In this document: in pieces, positions 43,775 through 51,307 of the stretch
Position numbering within the stretch: the first letter of the stretch is position 1
How the letters are laid out: each line of letters opens with the position of its first letter
NCBI GenBank assembly: GCA_026014465.1
Contig: JAOZID010000010.1
Span: 340,288 to 404,287 of the forward strand
Length of the DNA: 64,000 nucleotides
From: Candidatus Bathyarchaeota archaeon
Lineage (GTDB): Archaea; Thermoproteota; Bathyarchaeia; Bathyarchaeales; Bathycorpusculaceae
Direction: 5' to 3'
Notes under the pieces: model-generated
Told to the model about the DNA's origin: nothing
Seen by the model: the letters and a program-made list of their open reading frames with translations, nothing else
Database searches by the model: none
Program-made: the position numbers and the translations under genes

Positions 43775-43792
43775 AGATGGAAGTAACTAAAG
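43761..43792 (+). repeat. 16-bp tandem duplication at a gene junction
   Basis: ATGGAAGTAACTAAAG occurs twice in tandem (43761-43776 and 43777-43792). Copy one gives the stop (TAA) of the upstream gene in one frame; copy two gives the start and first residues of the next gene in another. Copy one also contains an ATG in the downstream frame type, so the junction probably arose by duplication. Confidence 0.8.
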
Positions 43793-44292
43793 ATTCTAAA
43801 ATGGACAGGGTAGATGCTGAAATAGACGAAATAGCGCAAAGGCTTTTGTTAGAGCTTGAGGGCGCAAGTTCCAGGGATTTATCAGACGTTAGTTATGCAA
43901 AAAAGATTTTGTATTTATCAGACGTTCATTACGCAAAAAGGGTACTGCAACAGATAGGCAGTGTTACAAAGCTCCGCAGTGGAGCTGAAAGTGAGATAGA
44001 GAAAAGAGCAGTGATTAAGGTTCTGTTGTTTTCTACGTGGTTGCAGAGACTTTATTTCATCATAAGATCCTGCATGATGGGGCTGATAAGTTCGGTCGTT
44101 ACATTCATTTTCATATGGTATGTTGGCTCAATAAACGCTATTACATATTATGTCTTTGGCATATTTGTGTTTGCGCTTTCGTTGGTTATAACAAGACTAT
44201 TTGATGCACAAATAACCAAAGCTACAAAAAAGATCGTCGAACTCGTGGCTAATCATAGAACGGTTAGAGATTTTATCATGAACCACTTCTAA
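43777..44292 (+). CDS. Two-helix membrane protein, function unknown
   Basis: A 171-residue protein. A soluble N-terminal part with a short internal repeat (SDVSYAKKILYLSDVHYAKRVL) is followed by two membrane helices (about residues 98-115 and 123-142) and a short C-terminal helix. Its start lies in the tandem 16-bp repeat right after the previous stop. No known family; last gene of the small-gene run. Confidence 0.6.
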   Translation: MEVTKDSKMDRVDAEIDEIAQRLLLELEGASSRDLSDVSYAKKILYLSDVHYAKRVLQQIGSVTKLRSGAESEIEKRAVIKVLLFSTWLQRLYFIIRSCMMGLISSVVTFIFIWYVGSINAITYYVFGIFVFALSLVITRLFDAQITKATKKIVELVANHRTVRDFIMNHF

Positions 44293-44410
44293 CTGAAGAG
44301 TTGGCAGTCAAATCCTAAAAGGGCTAGGTATTGGACCGAACTGCAACCACCACGCAACGGCTCCACCCGAAGAAACTCGATGCTTATCTAATCGACAACT
44401 TTCTCACTTT

Positions 44411-45739
44411 TTAGAATCTTTTTTGGTCCTTGAAATCTTTTTTATCTTTATCCCTTTGTTCTTTGAAATCTTTTTCGTTACTATCGCTTAGTTTCTCGAA
44501 ATCCTTTCTGTCACTGTCGGTTTTTTCTTCAAAATCTCTTCTATTAGTATCCCTTTGTTCTTTGAAATCTTTTTCGTTACTATCGCTTAGTTTCTCGAAA
44601 TCCTTTCTGTCACTGTCGGTTTTTTCTTCAAAATCTCTTCTATTAGTATCCCTTTGTTCTTTGAAATCTTTTTTGGTTTTTTTAGTTTTCTCTTTAAAGG
44701 TTCTATTCGCTATCTTTTCGGCAATAGTTCCTATTCCATACATTTGGAAAAAGACGAAAGAAACCACCAATCGGAACCAGAAATTGGCTAACCCGGCCAA
44801 CAGACTTGAAGCCTGCGCCAATGATAAGTTGATTCCAAGAATTCCGTAAAGCTGACTGGAAACTATTTGCGAAAAACCTGCAAGAGTTACCCCTTGTCCC
44901 CTGATATTACTAACCACAGTATTTGTAATCACAATCTTATCAACTCCAATTTGCGATCCTAAAGCAACAAAAACAAAGACCAACACCAAGATTTCAAAAA
45001 CCCACGTTACAGATTGAAAAACAATGGGTTTTACCATAGCTTTTGGCTTTTTCTTAATCAACATTATTCCATCATGAAATTCAGTAATTTTACTTTCAAG
45101 TCCGGTAGTGTCGAACGGTTTAACCCTAATTTTTGCCATGGCCCCTACAAGCACTCGAAGAAGTCTTTTAGTGGCTGAAACATTGGTGCTTAAGTATACT
45201 ATTAGGACAAGCGGTACCGCCAAAAAGACCATCATTAGCCCAATAGCTATCAACAAGAAACTATCTACTGAGTAATTTAGAAAGAGGAGAACAATGCCAA
45301 TAATTAAGGAACATAAGACAACTACAAGTTCAAGAACATCCTTGATTATAACTGACGCTAGTGCTTTAGCTCCATCAACACCTTTGTCTTTACTTAACAA
45401 ATAAGTCATGAAAAGGTCTCCCGCCAAACCGCCTGGAATAAGGCAATCAACGAAAGCCCCGACCCAGCTGAGATTAAAGATTCTTCTAAATGTTGTTTTC
45501 ACTCCAACAACATCGAGTGTTGCTTTCCATGCCAATGCGTTAAACAACGCGTCCAATATGACGCATACAAAAGATAGAAGATAAATCGGGACGCTTACCC
45601 CGGCAATAACTACTGCAACTTCGCTCAAATTTGTGAAGAATAAGAAATAAAGTATGAAAACAACGAACCCAAGCCCTGCTATTAGACTGACCCCCTTTTT
45701 GAATGAGGGCTTATTCGGCATTGCCATATTTTCCCACAT
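44411..45739 (-). CDS. Lysylphosphatidylglycerol-synthase-like (UPF0104/AglD-like) membrane protein with hendecad tail
   Basis: A polytopic protein with about 8 helices of the UPF0104 family. Typical blocks are a conserved A-x-W-L-x-D pattern equivalent (FVCVILDALFNALAW), FVDCLIPGGLAGDLFMTYLL and the last helices with GTIAEKIANR. Homologues are flippase/synthase parts for lipid modification, or AglD-type glycosyltransferase C-termini. The last 85 residues (about 375-459 of the longest frame) are seven and a half 11-residue units of the form DF-x5-D-x-x-x. A 99-bp DNA unit is repeated. The start is uncertain: TTG at 45790, or ATG at 45739, 45727 or 45721. Confidence 0.8.
   Translation of the reverse strand: MWENMAMPNKPSFKKGVSLIAGLGFVVFILYFLFFTNLSEVAVVIAGVSVPIYLLSFVCVILDALFNALAWKATLDVVGVKTTFRRIFNLSWVGAFVDCLIPGGLAGDLFMTYLLSKDKGVDGAKALASVIIKDVLELVVVLCSLIIGIVLLFLNYSVDSFLLIAIGLMMVFLAVPLVLIVYLSTNVSATKRLLRVLVGAMAKIRVKPFDTTGLESKITEFHDGIMLIKKKPKAMVKPIVFQSVTWVFEILVLVFVFVALGSQIGVDKIVITNTVVSNIRGQGVTLAGFSQIVSSQLYGILGINLSLAQASSLLAGLANFWFRLVVSFVFFQMYGIGTIAEKIANRTFKEKTKKTKKDFKEQRDTNRRDFEEKTDSDRKDFEKLSDSNEKDFKEQRDTNRRDFEEKTDSDRKDFEKLSDSNEKDFKEQRDKDKKDFKDQKRF
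44454..44663 (-). repeat. Tandem 99-bp repeats encoding an 11-residue (hendecad) coiled coil
   Basis: Start points of near-identical units are 44454, 44553 and 44652, exactly 99 bp apart. Each unit codes for three 11-residue blocks (DFKEQRDTNRR, DFEEKTDSDRK, DFEKLSDSNEK). The copies are almost identical at DNA level, so array length may vary between strains. Confidence 0.85.
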
Positions 45740-45839
45740 ACTCTCGATTGTTAGGCTCCAGTAATCGCAGACAAATTGGTTTGCGCGCAATTCTGATTTT
45801 GTATTTCTTTGGGTTTTGAACTAAAAATGGAAATTTTGT

Positions 45840-45998
45840 TTATTTCCAGAGCTTTTTTCCAGTCAAAAGCCAAAAGACTATCAAGATTACGGCTATTACG
45901 AGCAGTATGTGTATCAATGCACCTATGCCGGGCAAAGCGAAGAAACCAACTAGCCAAAGTATCACGACAATAACTGCAATCGTCAATAAGGTGTTCAT
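45840..45998 (-). CDS. Lmo0937-type small membrane protein (two helices)
   Basis: A 52-residue protein with two membrane helices (residues 4-21 and 29-45), a turn ALPGIGALIH between them, and a basic end (GKKLWK). The spacing I-x-V-I-L-W-L-V-G-F and L-I-H-I-L-L-V-I-A matches the small lmo0937/DUF5670 stress-related family. The ATG is preceded by ggggggata, a Shine-Dalgarno. The promoter element copy C lies about 50 bp upstream. Confidence 0.7.
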   Translation of the reverse strand: MNTLLTIAVIVVILWLVGFFALPGIGALIHILLVIAVILIVFWLLTGKKLWK

Positions 45999-46045
45999 AA
46001 TTATCTATCCCCCCATATGGTGACTACTTATGGTCACAGGCGGAC

Positions 46046-46064
46046 TTAACTGTGTGTAACTGTG
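46046..46064 (-). promoter_or_regulatory. Shared stress-promoter element, copy C
   Basis: On the minus strand CACAGTTACACACAG-TTAA, matching copies A and B. It lies about 50 bases before the start of the lmo0937-type gene (45998) and would promote it. Confidence 0.6.
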
Positions 46065-46478
46065 GGGCTACAGCTACAGGTAAACAGTTAATATTGTTGC
46101 TAACATGCGGACAGAACTTATTTCTAATAGCATGAGTATTGCACCGCCAAGGCTCCAAAGAAATTGCAACAAGACTGCAGTTGCAGAACGAACAAAGATA
46201 ATGGATATTGCAATTATAAATAATAAATTAATCGCGAGCTTTGACAAGACAAAAAAACAAGCAGATCCCTAATGGTTCTTGTTGGAACTCAGAGGAAAAC
46301 AAATGTTCAAAACAAAAAAGCATACGACCTATTTGAGACAGCTTCAGGGTTAGAAGAGGTAGATTTATCCTTTCTTTCTGGGTGGGTCCCAAAGTACCAA
46401 AGGCAGACGCGGTTATTGGCAGGTTTTTATGTCTGTCCATTGTTTCTTTGGTTGCTCTGATTTTTTCCTAAACCACTG
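46065..46478. other. Gene-poor region with a decayed gene copy
   Basis: Contains the remnant at 46151-46235. Frames at 46228-46440 (minus) and 46272-46460 (plus) overlap each other and neither shows a recognisable protein, so I do not call them. Confidence 0.4.
46151..46235 (+). pseudogene. Decayed copy of the 3' end of the small gene at 39874
   Basis: The last codons read SKEIATRLQLQNEQR-stop, against SKEITTRIQLQKEQR-stop in the gene at 39874-40032. Similarity continues past the stop for about 35 bases (shared aaataataaattaatcg). Upstream, the frame is broken by a TGA. No Hsp20 gene follows here, unlike at the intact copy, so only a fragment was left. Confidence 0.75.
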
Positions 46479-46640
46479 TTATGTGCGCTCAACACAAATT
46501 TTAGCGTGCTTTCCATGAAAAATTCCCTGAATTGATTTTTCGCATTTAGTACACTTATACATCTTAACTCTGAATCACTCAAAATTCCATTCTTTATCAG
46601 GTTCTTTCATATGGGCTGTACAATTTGGACATTTCGGCAT
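46479..46640 (-). pseudogene. Small double-CxxC zinc-ribbon protein with an in-frame TGA
   Basis: An ATG at 46640 starts MPKCPNCTAHMKEPDKEWNF; after a TGA at 46575-46577 the same frame continues FRVKMYKCTKCEKS...CVERT to a TAA at 46479-46481. Two CPxC/CTxC pairs (residues 4-7 and about 30-33) would bind zinc. The stop falls between two structured parts and a Trp (TGG) would fit there. Either the gene is dead or the TGA is a recent mutation or error. Confidence 0.6.
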
Positions 46641-46688
46641 AATTAATCACTTCAAAGGTATTGTTACGCTTGTTATATATCGTTTTCA

Positions 46689-47216
46689 TTATGATGTAAC
46701 AGCAACTTTAAGCATTTTTTGTTCGCCGCGAAGGGCTTCCATGTACCCTTCGGCAGTCTGCTTTTGTTTTGTGCCTGGGTCCAAACCGTTGCATAATTGA
46801 ACAAACGTCTTCCGCAACATCTCCGTATCTTCACGCGAGATCTTAAAAGGCAACTCACTCCCTTCATACGCAGCAAATATTGATGACAACCCCTCGATGT
46901 ACCGTCTATTCTCTATGATGTTTTCACGTTTTTTCCTATAGGCTTTGAACCAACTTGAAACAGGTCTGCTTGTGATTCGGTCAATGCAGTTATTACACAC
47001 ATTTAGTCTATCCCCTTTTTCGCTTCTGATAACTGAAACATCAAAAATGGGATAGTTACCGCAAACATCACATTTCATATGCTGTGATGAAGCGAAATTG
47101 TCAATTAAACAATACGACCTGCCTTTATACTGAAAAGACCTAACACTCTCGATGCATTCAGGAATAGTTCGACTCAACGCCAGCAAAATATCATCTGTTT
47201 TTGCCAATTTGTTCAC
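46689..47216 (-). CDS. Zinc-binding protein, function unknown
   Basis: A 175-residue soluble protein. Residues about 43-80 hold two CxxC pairs: KCDVCGNYPIFDVSV and RLNVCNNCIDR, likely one zinc ribbon. A basic helical stretch follows (KAYRKKRENIIENRRYIEGL) and a helical C-terminus. Start GTG. It lies 11 bp downstream of the CBS-HPF gene and probably shares its transcript, so a ribosome- or RNA-related role is possible but not shown. Confidence 0.6.
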   Translation of the reverse strand: MNKLAKTDDILLALSRTIPECIESVRSFQYKGRSYCLIDNFASSQHMKCDVCGNYPIFDVSVIRSEKGDRLNVCNNCIDRITSRPVSSWFKAYRKKRENIIENRRYIEGLSSIFAAYEGSELPFKISREDTEMLRKTFVQLCNGLDPGTKQKQTAEGYMEALRGEQKMLKVAVTS

Positions 47217-47227
47217 CAGCTACCGGG

Positions 47228-48418
47228 TTAGGTCAACGGAAATCTTCGGCGTAAATAGCCCTTTAAAAATTCTTGGTCATCTGCTAATTCAGTGCTTTTT
47301 ACAATTTGACCCTCAAGCCTATCCAAAGCTACCCTAAACGTCTGTTCCACACCATAGCCTTCACCTGAACTGAAAAACGCTCCCTTCCTCGTTCTAAACT
47401 GCAGTCGACAATGAATCAACTGGTCACCCTTGAAGTTTGTACCATGCGTCTTCATATAGACAAATAGCGTGCCCGATTCCAAGTTATCTCCGTATCTATG
47501 AGTGAAAGATTCGAAGTCATCCATAATGGCGCCTCGTTGAATTTCATCAATTTCTACGTCTTTTACTGAAAACTGCACAGTAAGCCTTTGCACTGGCTGT
47601 TCCAGTTGAGCTAAAGGTTCAAGAAAATCCCGTTTAGTTATGATACCAACAGGTCTTCCTTTACTGATGACCACCAAAGAGGAAATTTTGAATTTGCGCA
47701 TTTGCTCTTCAGCATCTCGCAAATTGGTTTCAGGCAAAACAGTGACCACCGGCTTAACCATTATTCCCTTGGCAGGAATACTCAAAACAGGAATTTTCTG
47801 ACCCACTCTTTCGCCAAACCTTTGCACATGTCTAGGCTGAAAGACATTTTTAATAATATCTTGAATACCCACAATTCCCACAAGTTTTCCATCGCTAACT
47901 ATGGGCACGTGAGAGATTCCCTCAGTTCTTAAAAGGCTCAGCACAGACCCTAGCGAATCATCTTCTTCAACGATAAAGGGTTTCTTGGTCATTATTTCTT
48001 CAACACGAGTGTTACCCCATTGCTCTAGTATAGCACCATGGATAACATCGTCGTCGGTAACAAAACCCAAGAGTTTCTCTTCGTTATAGACTGGAAGTTG
48101 CCTAATCTCGCTCGCAATCATCAACTTAGCGACCTTGCTAAGAGAGTCTTGCAGAGTAACAGCAGGCGCTGACCGCATCAAGGTCTTAACTTTGGTTCCA
48201 GAAACATTAAAACTAGACCGTGTTATCCATTTTCGAGAAATAACCCCTGTGTAACTACCTTTATCATCCAGGACCGCTAAAACAGGCGGCGTCTCTTCTT
48301 TGAAACGCGATAGACAAGATGAAAGCGTATCATTTTCGTGAACCTCTAAGAACCCTTTTGAAAAAATTTCTTCGACAATTTTAACCACAGAAAACACTTC
48401 AACACTATTCATTCTCAC
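47228..48418 (-). CDS. CBS-domain protein with C-terminal HPF/RaiA-like ribosome-binding domain
   Basis: A 396-residue protein. Four CBS motifs (about residues 1-270) appear as two pairs; typical ends are GVISRKWITRS, LGFVTDDDVI, LVGIVGIQDIIKN and PVGIITKRDFLEP. The last about 120 residues (RLTVQFSVKDVEID, MKTHGTNFKGDQLIHCRLQFRTRKG, VEQTFRVALDRLEGQI) form the beta-alpha-beta-beta-beta-alpha domain of ribosome hibernation factors. CBS-HPF fusions are known in archaea as ribosome-associated/hibernation proteins controlled by adenine nucleotides. A 19-base inverted repeat at 48504-48522 lies upstream. Confidence 0.85.
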   Translation of the reverse strand: MRMNSVEVFSVVKIVEEIFSKGFLEVHENDTLSSCLSRFKEETPPVLAVLDDKGSYTGVISRKWITRSSFNVSGTKVKTLMRSAPAVTLQDSLSKVAKLMIASEIRQLPVYNEEKLLGFVTDDDVIHGAILEQWGNTRVEEIMTKKPFIVEEDDSLGSVLSLLRTEGISHVPIVSDGKLVGIVGIQDIIKNVFQPRHVQRFGERVGQKIPVLSIPAKGIMVKPVVTVLPETNLRDAEEQMRKFKISSLVVISKGRPVGIITKRDFLEPLAQLEQPVQRLTVQFSVKDVEIDEIQRGAIMDDFESFTHRYGDNLESGTLFVYMKTHGTNFKGDQLIHCRLQFRTRKGAFFSSGEGYGVEQTFRVALDRLEGQIVKSTELADDQEFLKGYLRRRFPLT

Positions 48419-48638
48419 GGCTTAATTTAAGCATTAGACGAAATGAGGTTGTAGTCGTGCGAAAATAGGCAACAATTGCAACAAGAAGCAGTAAGCCGCT
48501 GGGCGTCATTTTCTTTATGACGTTTTGGTCAATAAGATAACTGTTACGTTACCCCGCAGTCTCAGACGTTAACTTTTTATATTGGGAATCTCGCTTCGCG
48601 GCATTCAATGGTAAGGCAGTAACTGTGATTTGCGGGGT
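48419..48638. other. Intergenic region with a hairpin
   Basis: Contains CGTCAT-N7-ATGACG (48504-48522) followed by TTTT on the plus strand, resembling a small intrinsic terminator, and the upstream region of the CBS-HPF gene. No frame is convincing. Confidence 0.4.
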
Positions 48639-48893
48639 TTAATTCAAGCGGATAAAGTTTCTTTTGAGAGCTTTTCCGCCAATTCCGCTCCCTTTCGTTG
48701 TGAGTTCGTATTGACGGCATACGTTATGCTCCGGGTATTTTATTTCGCCTTTCACTATGTGGGTTCTTTCAAGCACAACCAAATCGTGCTCAGTTTTGTT
48801 CAAATCACGCGGTTGTGTTCTTTCAAACGAAATTATTATATCCAGTTTCTCCTCCTTTGCCATCTTGAATAAAAGAGAGTTATAGCGATGCAT
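48639..48893 (-). CDS. Small protein, function unknown, possibly 5'-truncated
   Basis: An 84-residue frame (from ATG 48893) with MHRYNSLLFKMAKEEKLDIIISFERT, then NKTEHDLVVLERTHIVKGEIKYPEHN. The open frame continues upstream for about 20 codons (…KDCKLDAEFEEG) without a start codon before a stop, so the gene may have lost its 5' end. I do not recognise it. The plus-strand frame in the same place is less convincing. Confidence 0.45.
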   Translation of the reverse strand: MHRYNSLLFKMAKEEKLDIIISFERTQPRDLNKTEHDLVVLERTHIVKGEIKYPEHNVCRQYELTTKGSGIGGKALKRNFIRLN

Positions 48894-49040
48894 CCCTTCC
48901 TCAAACTCGGCATCAAGTTTGCAATCTTTAAAAGCTACATGATATCAACATCATCTTTAGTTCTAAGGACAGAAACACCGACCCGAAAACATCATTCAAA
49001 ACACGTACAAGAGTGTAGGCAATCAAAAATTTTAACTTAC

Positions 49041-49062
49041 CGCTGCACACGGGTGTGTAGCG
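49041..49062 (-). terminator. Candidate terminator hairpin after the radical-SAM remnant
   Basis: CGCTGCACAC-GG-GTGTGTAGCG forms a 10-bp stem with one mismatch, 34 bases past the stop of the minus-strand gene at 49096; T-rich sequence follows on that strand (taaaattttt). A terminator is a reasonable reading, though archaeal termination usually depends on T runs alone. Confidence 0.45.
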
Positions 49063-49095
49063 ACTAAAAAAGAAAATGGCTAATAGGTCACAACT

Positions 49096-49914
49096 TCAGA
49101 CGCAAATTCTAAAAGCCCAATTTGCGTAAGTTCGAAAATCCCGTGAAAGCACCAAAGAAGGCCCCACGTAACAATGAAGGCTACATTTTTGGCAGTTCTG
49201 GGTTTCTTTCCAGTTAACTGCAGAGATTGCCGTTTTGATGTCGGTTTCCAGAACTGAAACGCGGGGTGTATAGTCGTTGCGGACATAGCAGGGCAGAACC
49301 AGCTTTCCATCAGGACCTACATTAATCAGGGCCCAAGGTTTACATTTCAAGATTTTATCCTTTGTCATGACTTTAAAATAGCTAATTGAGTTCACAAGGG
49401 GGTATCCGCTCTTTTTCATTTCAACGAGTTTTTCAGCTATTTTCACAGTTTCTTTTGCTACGGGTGCGGGCATCGTAGCGCTACAATAATCATGCGCTAT
49501 AGCCACTGATATCCGGGCATTCAATTCTTTGGCCAGCTTTATCATTCCTTCGATTTCATATAGGTTTTCAGCCATTATTGTTGTGTTGATTGTCACAGGA
49601 ACTTTCTGTGTGGCTACCGTTATGCCGCGTATTGCTTTTTTGAAGCAGCCCCTAAATCCCCTTATCTCGTCATGGATTTTTTCTAACCCATCCAACGAAA
49701 CGTAGACAACACCGTTTATGTAAGGTGATATTTCGTCTATTCTGGATTCGAGTAGAGTGCCGTTAGTTATTAGGCTTGTATGCAAAGGCAGAGAACGCGA
49801 AAAAGCAAGAATTTCAACCAAATCGCTCCTCAAAAGAGGTCCCCCGCCTTCAAACGCGATTCCGCAGGCTCCCGACTTGTAAATCTGTTTTAGAATTGCT
49901 TTTTCGCTCTCCAA
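49096..49914 (-). CDS. Radical-SAM/SPASM-like protein lacking the CxxxCxxC motif
   Basis: A 272-residue protein. The fold of the radical-SAM barrel is clear: GIAFEGGGPLLRSDLVEIL (the GGEP-like SAM motif), HTSLITNGTLL, VVYVSLDGLEKIHDEIRG, and a SPASM-like end with GKLVLPCYVRNDY and CQKCSLHCYVG. The N-terminal strand with the cluster-binding C-x3-C-x2-C is missing. Upstream, in another frame, a 33-codon frame (49890-49991, MPLCLLDFGGLALVSNYFGG) may be the former N-terminus. Probably an internally deleted gene. Starts TTG at 49914. Confidence 0.65.
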   Translation of the reverse strand: MESEKAILKQIYKSGACGIAFEGGGPLLRSDLVEILAFSRSLPLHTSLITNGTLLESRIDEISPYINGVVYVSLDGLEKIHDEIRGFRGCFKKAIRGITVATQKVPVTINTTIMAENLYEIEGMIKLAKELNARISVAIAHDYCSATMPAPVAKETVKIAEKLVEMKKSGYPLVNSISYFKVMTKDKILKCKPWALINVGPDGKLVLPCYVRNDYTPRVSVLETDIKTAISAVNWKETQNCQKCSLHCYVGPSLVLSRDFRTYANWAFRICV

Positions 49915-50054
49915 ACTTGAACGTTTTTTTCTCCCCCAAAATAGTTGGAAACTAGCGCCAAGCCTCCAAAATCAAGTAAACATAAAGGCATAAATAAGCA
50001 CCGACAAAAACAAGTACTTGTCTCTTTTGTTTTAAAGAAAGGGGCTATTAGAGT

Positions 50055-50200
50055 TTATTCTTTTTTCTTGAGTTCTTTCTTTACACCCTTTCCGAAATCA
50101 CTTACAGCGTGGGCACTTTTCTTAATGCCTTTGCCGATTGCTTCTCCTGTTTTTTCGGCGGCATTTTCAATTTTTTCTTCGCTTCAGGCATTCTGGTCAT
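50055..50200 (-). pseudogene. Small basic helical protein, frameshifted
   Basis: The ATG at 50200 begins MTRMPEAK. Adding one A to the run at 50171-50176 joins it to a frame with KKIENAAEKTGEAIGKGIKK, then SAHAVSDFGKGVKKELKKKE and a stop at 50055-50057. The joined protein (about 48 residues) is a charged amphipathic helix like YtxH/stress peptides. As it stands the frame is broken. Confidence 0.5.
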
Positions 50201-50250
50201 CTCTAACTAAAGGTCGATTATTGTGGAAGTAAGTATTTGTGATTGTGAGA

Positions 50251-50454
50251 CTACAGCGGCAAACAGAAAGCCAGCTCAGCCTCTGTTAGTGGCAAGTTTG
50301 TATCGTCATCTTTGTTTTTTCCGCGAGATTTTCGCGGTCCTGTTTGTTGATCGTTAAGCTTGGGGGTCACTTTTTTATTCTCACCTGAAAAGCGTCTTTG
50401 TTGTCGCCTTCCACGGTCTTGCTCATTAATCGCTCCAGTTCCTTTCTCACGCAT
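50251..50454 (-). CDS. Possible small charged protein
   Basis: A 67-residue frame rich in Arg/Lys/Gln/Asp (MREKGTGAINEQDRGRRQQRRF at the start), of low complexity and without a recognised domain. It may be coding, but start signals are weak and no homology is evident. Confidence 0.3.
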   Translation of the reverse strand: MREKGTGAINEQDRGRRQQRRFSGENKKVTPKLNDQQTGPRKSRGKNKDDDTNLPLTEAELAFCLPL

Positions 50455-50549
50455 ATTCTTTCACTTCAACTTTTTCAGTTTTCCTTTTTTTCGAACAAAG
50501 AGTTGAATGAATAATGCACTGTTTAAACTGCCGCCCATTAAGGCGTTAG

Positions 50550-50846
50550 TTATCTGTCTTCACTGTAGTCTCTATCCTCGTGGGCTTCTTCTTCTAAAGC
50601 CTCTTCGGCCTCTTCTTCACGCGCTCTTTCCATAGAACCTGCAGCTCTTGCTTTGTCTTCAGCTTCACCTTGTCGGGGAAAAACCTCATCCAACCAAGCT
50701 TCAAACTGTTTTTGACCTTCACGATTGGAAAAAGCCCAAGCACACAATTCACTAATGACCCCATTCAAATCAACTTGGTGATTGTCCGCCAACTGTTTAA
50801 GAAATTGCACCCACTTTGCAGGCAACACTACCGTAGAATTAACCAT
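50550..50846 (-). CDS. Small protein with acidic tail, function unknown
   Basis: A 98-residue protein. The first about 55 residues (VLPAKWVQFLKQLADNHQVD, then FEAWLDEVF) form a compact alpha domain resembling ribbon-helix-helix or AbrB-adjacent regulators, followed by a Glu/Ala-rich tail. The ATG at 50846 directly follows the stop of the 36-residue gene at 50847-50957, so the two are translated together. Confidence 0.55.
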   Translation of the reverse strand: MVNSTVVLPAKWVQFLKQLADNHQVDLNGVISELCAWAFSNREGQKQFEAWLDEVFPRQGEAEDKARAAGSMERAREEEAEEALEEEAHEDRDYSEDR

Positions 50847-50957
50847 CTAAATCTTCTCCACATTTTCGGTAGGGATAACAGTCATTTTTTTCACTTGCTC
50901 AGTATTTATTGGATCGCTCTTAGGCAAATACATAGAAAATAACAAAAACGTAGCCAT
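50847..50957 (-). CDS. 36-residue protein leading the 50550-50846 gene
   Basis: ATG at 50957 with AGGAG 10 bases upstream starts MATFLLFSMYLPKSDPINTE, then QVKKMTVIPTENVEKI and TAG at 50847-50849. The stop abuts the next ATG. It is short but has a clear Shine-Dalgarno and a typical start, so it is likely real. Family unknown. Confidence 0.5.
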   Translation of the reverse strand: MATFLLFSMYLPKSDPINTEQVKKMTVIPTENVEKI

Positions 50958-51307
50958 AAAGTAATACTCCTAAAAGGGAAGACACTCAAACTAAGATATA
51001 AACCATAGCAAAACGGCGATTAGCTAAAAAGCTGCTTAGCAGAAGGGTAGTTGCGTAAGAGATTATTTTGACTGATTGTGCGTTTGCGTTTATGCGCGTT
51101 ATTCGGAGGAAGGCATATCAAAATTTTTAAAAAAAGAATTAATCATTATTGCACGCCGTTAGCTGTCGATTTGATTTGCTCTGAGAAAGAGGCACACCAA
51201 TTATTCCAAACAATAGAAAAGACAGGAACTGTTTTCATCTGTACACGGTTTAGTACAGGTTGTTCTATGGCATAGTATAATTAAAAACGTGGTGTCAGTT
51301 TATCAGG
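50958..51307. other. Gene-poor region
   Basis: 350 bases between a minus-strand and a plus-strand gene. It holds a possible 65-codon plus-strand frame near 51078-51275 with no Shine-Dalgarno or family match, and a GGAGGAAGG sequence at about 51104 with no start codon in range. I call nothing. Confidence 0.35.

Noticed and set aside
44454-44663. Tandem direct repeats considered as a CRISPR array
   Set aside because: They are in frame, coding, 99 bp long with no spacers, and encode a coiled-coil tail.
46228-46460. Overlapping frames on both strands between the lmo0937-type and zinc-ribbon genes
   Set aside because: Neither has family resemblance or a good start, and they contradict each other.
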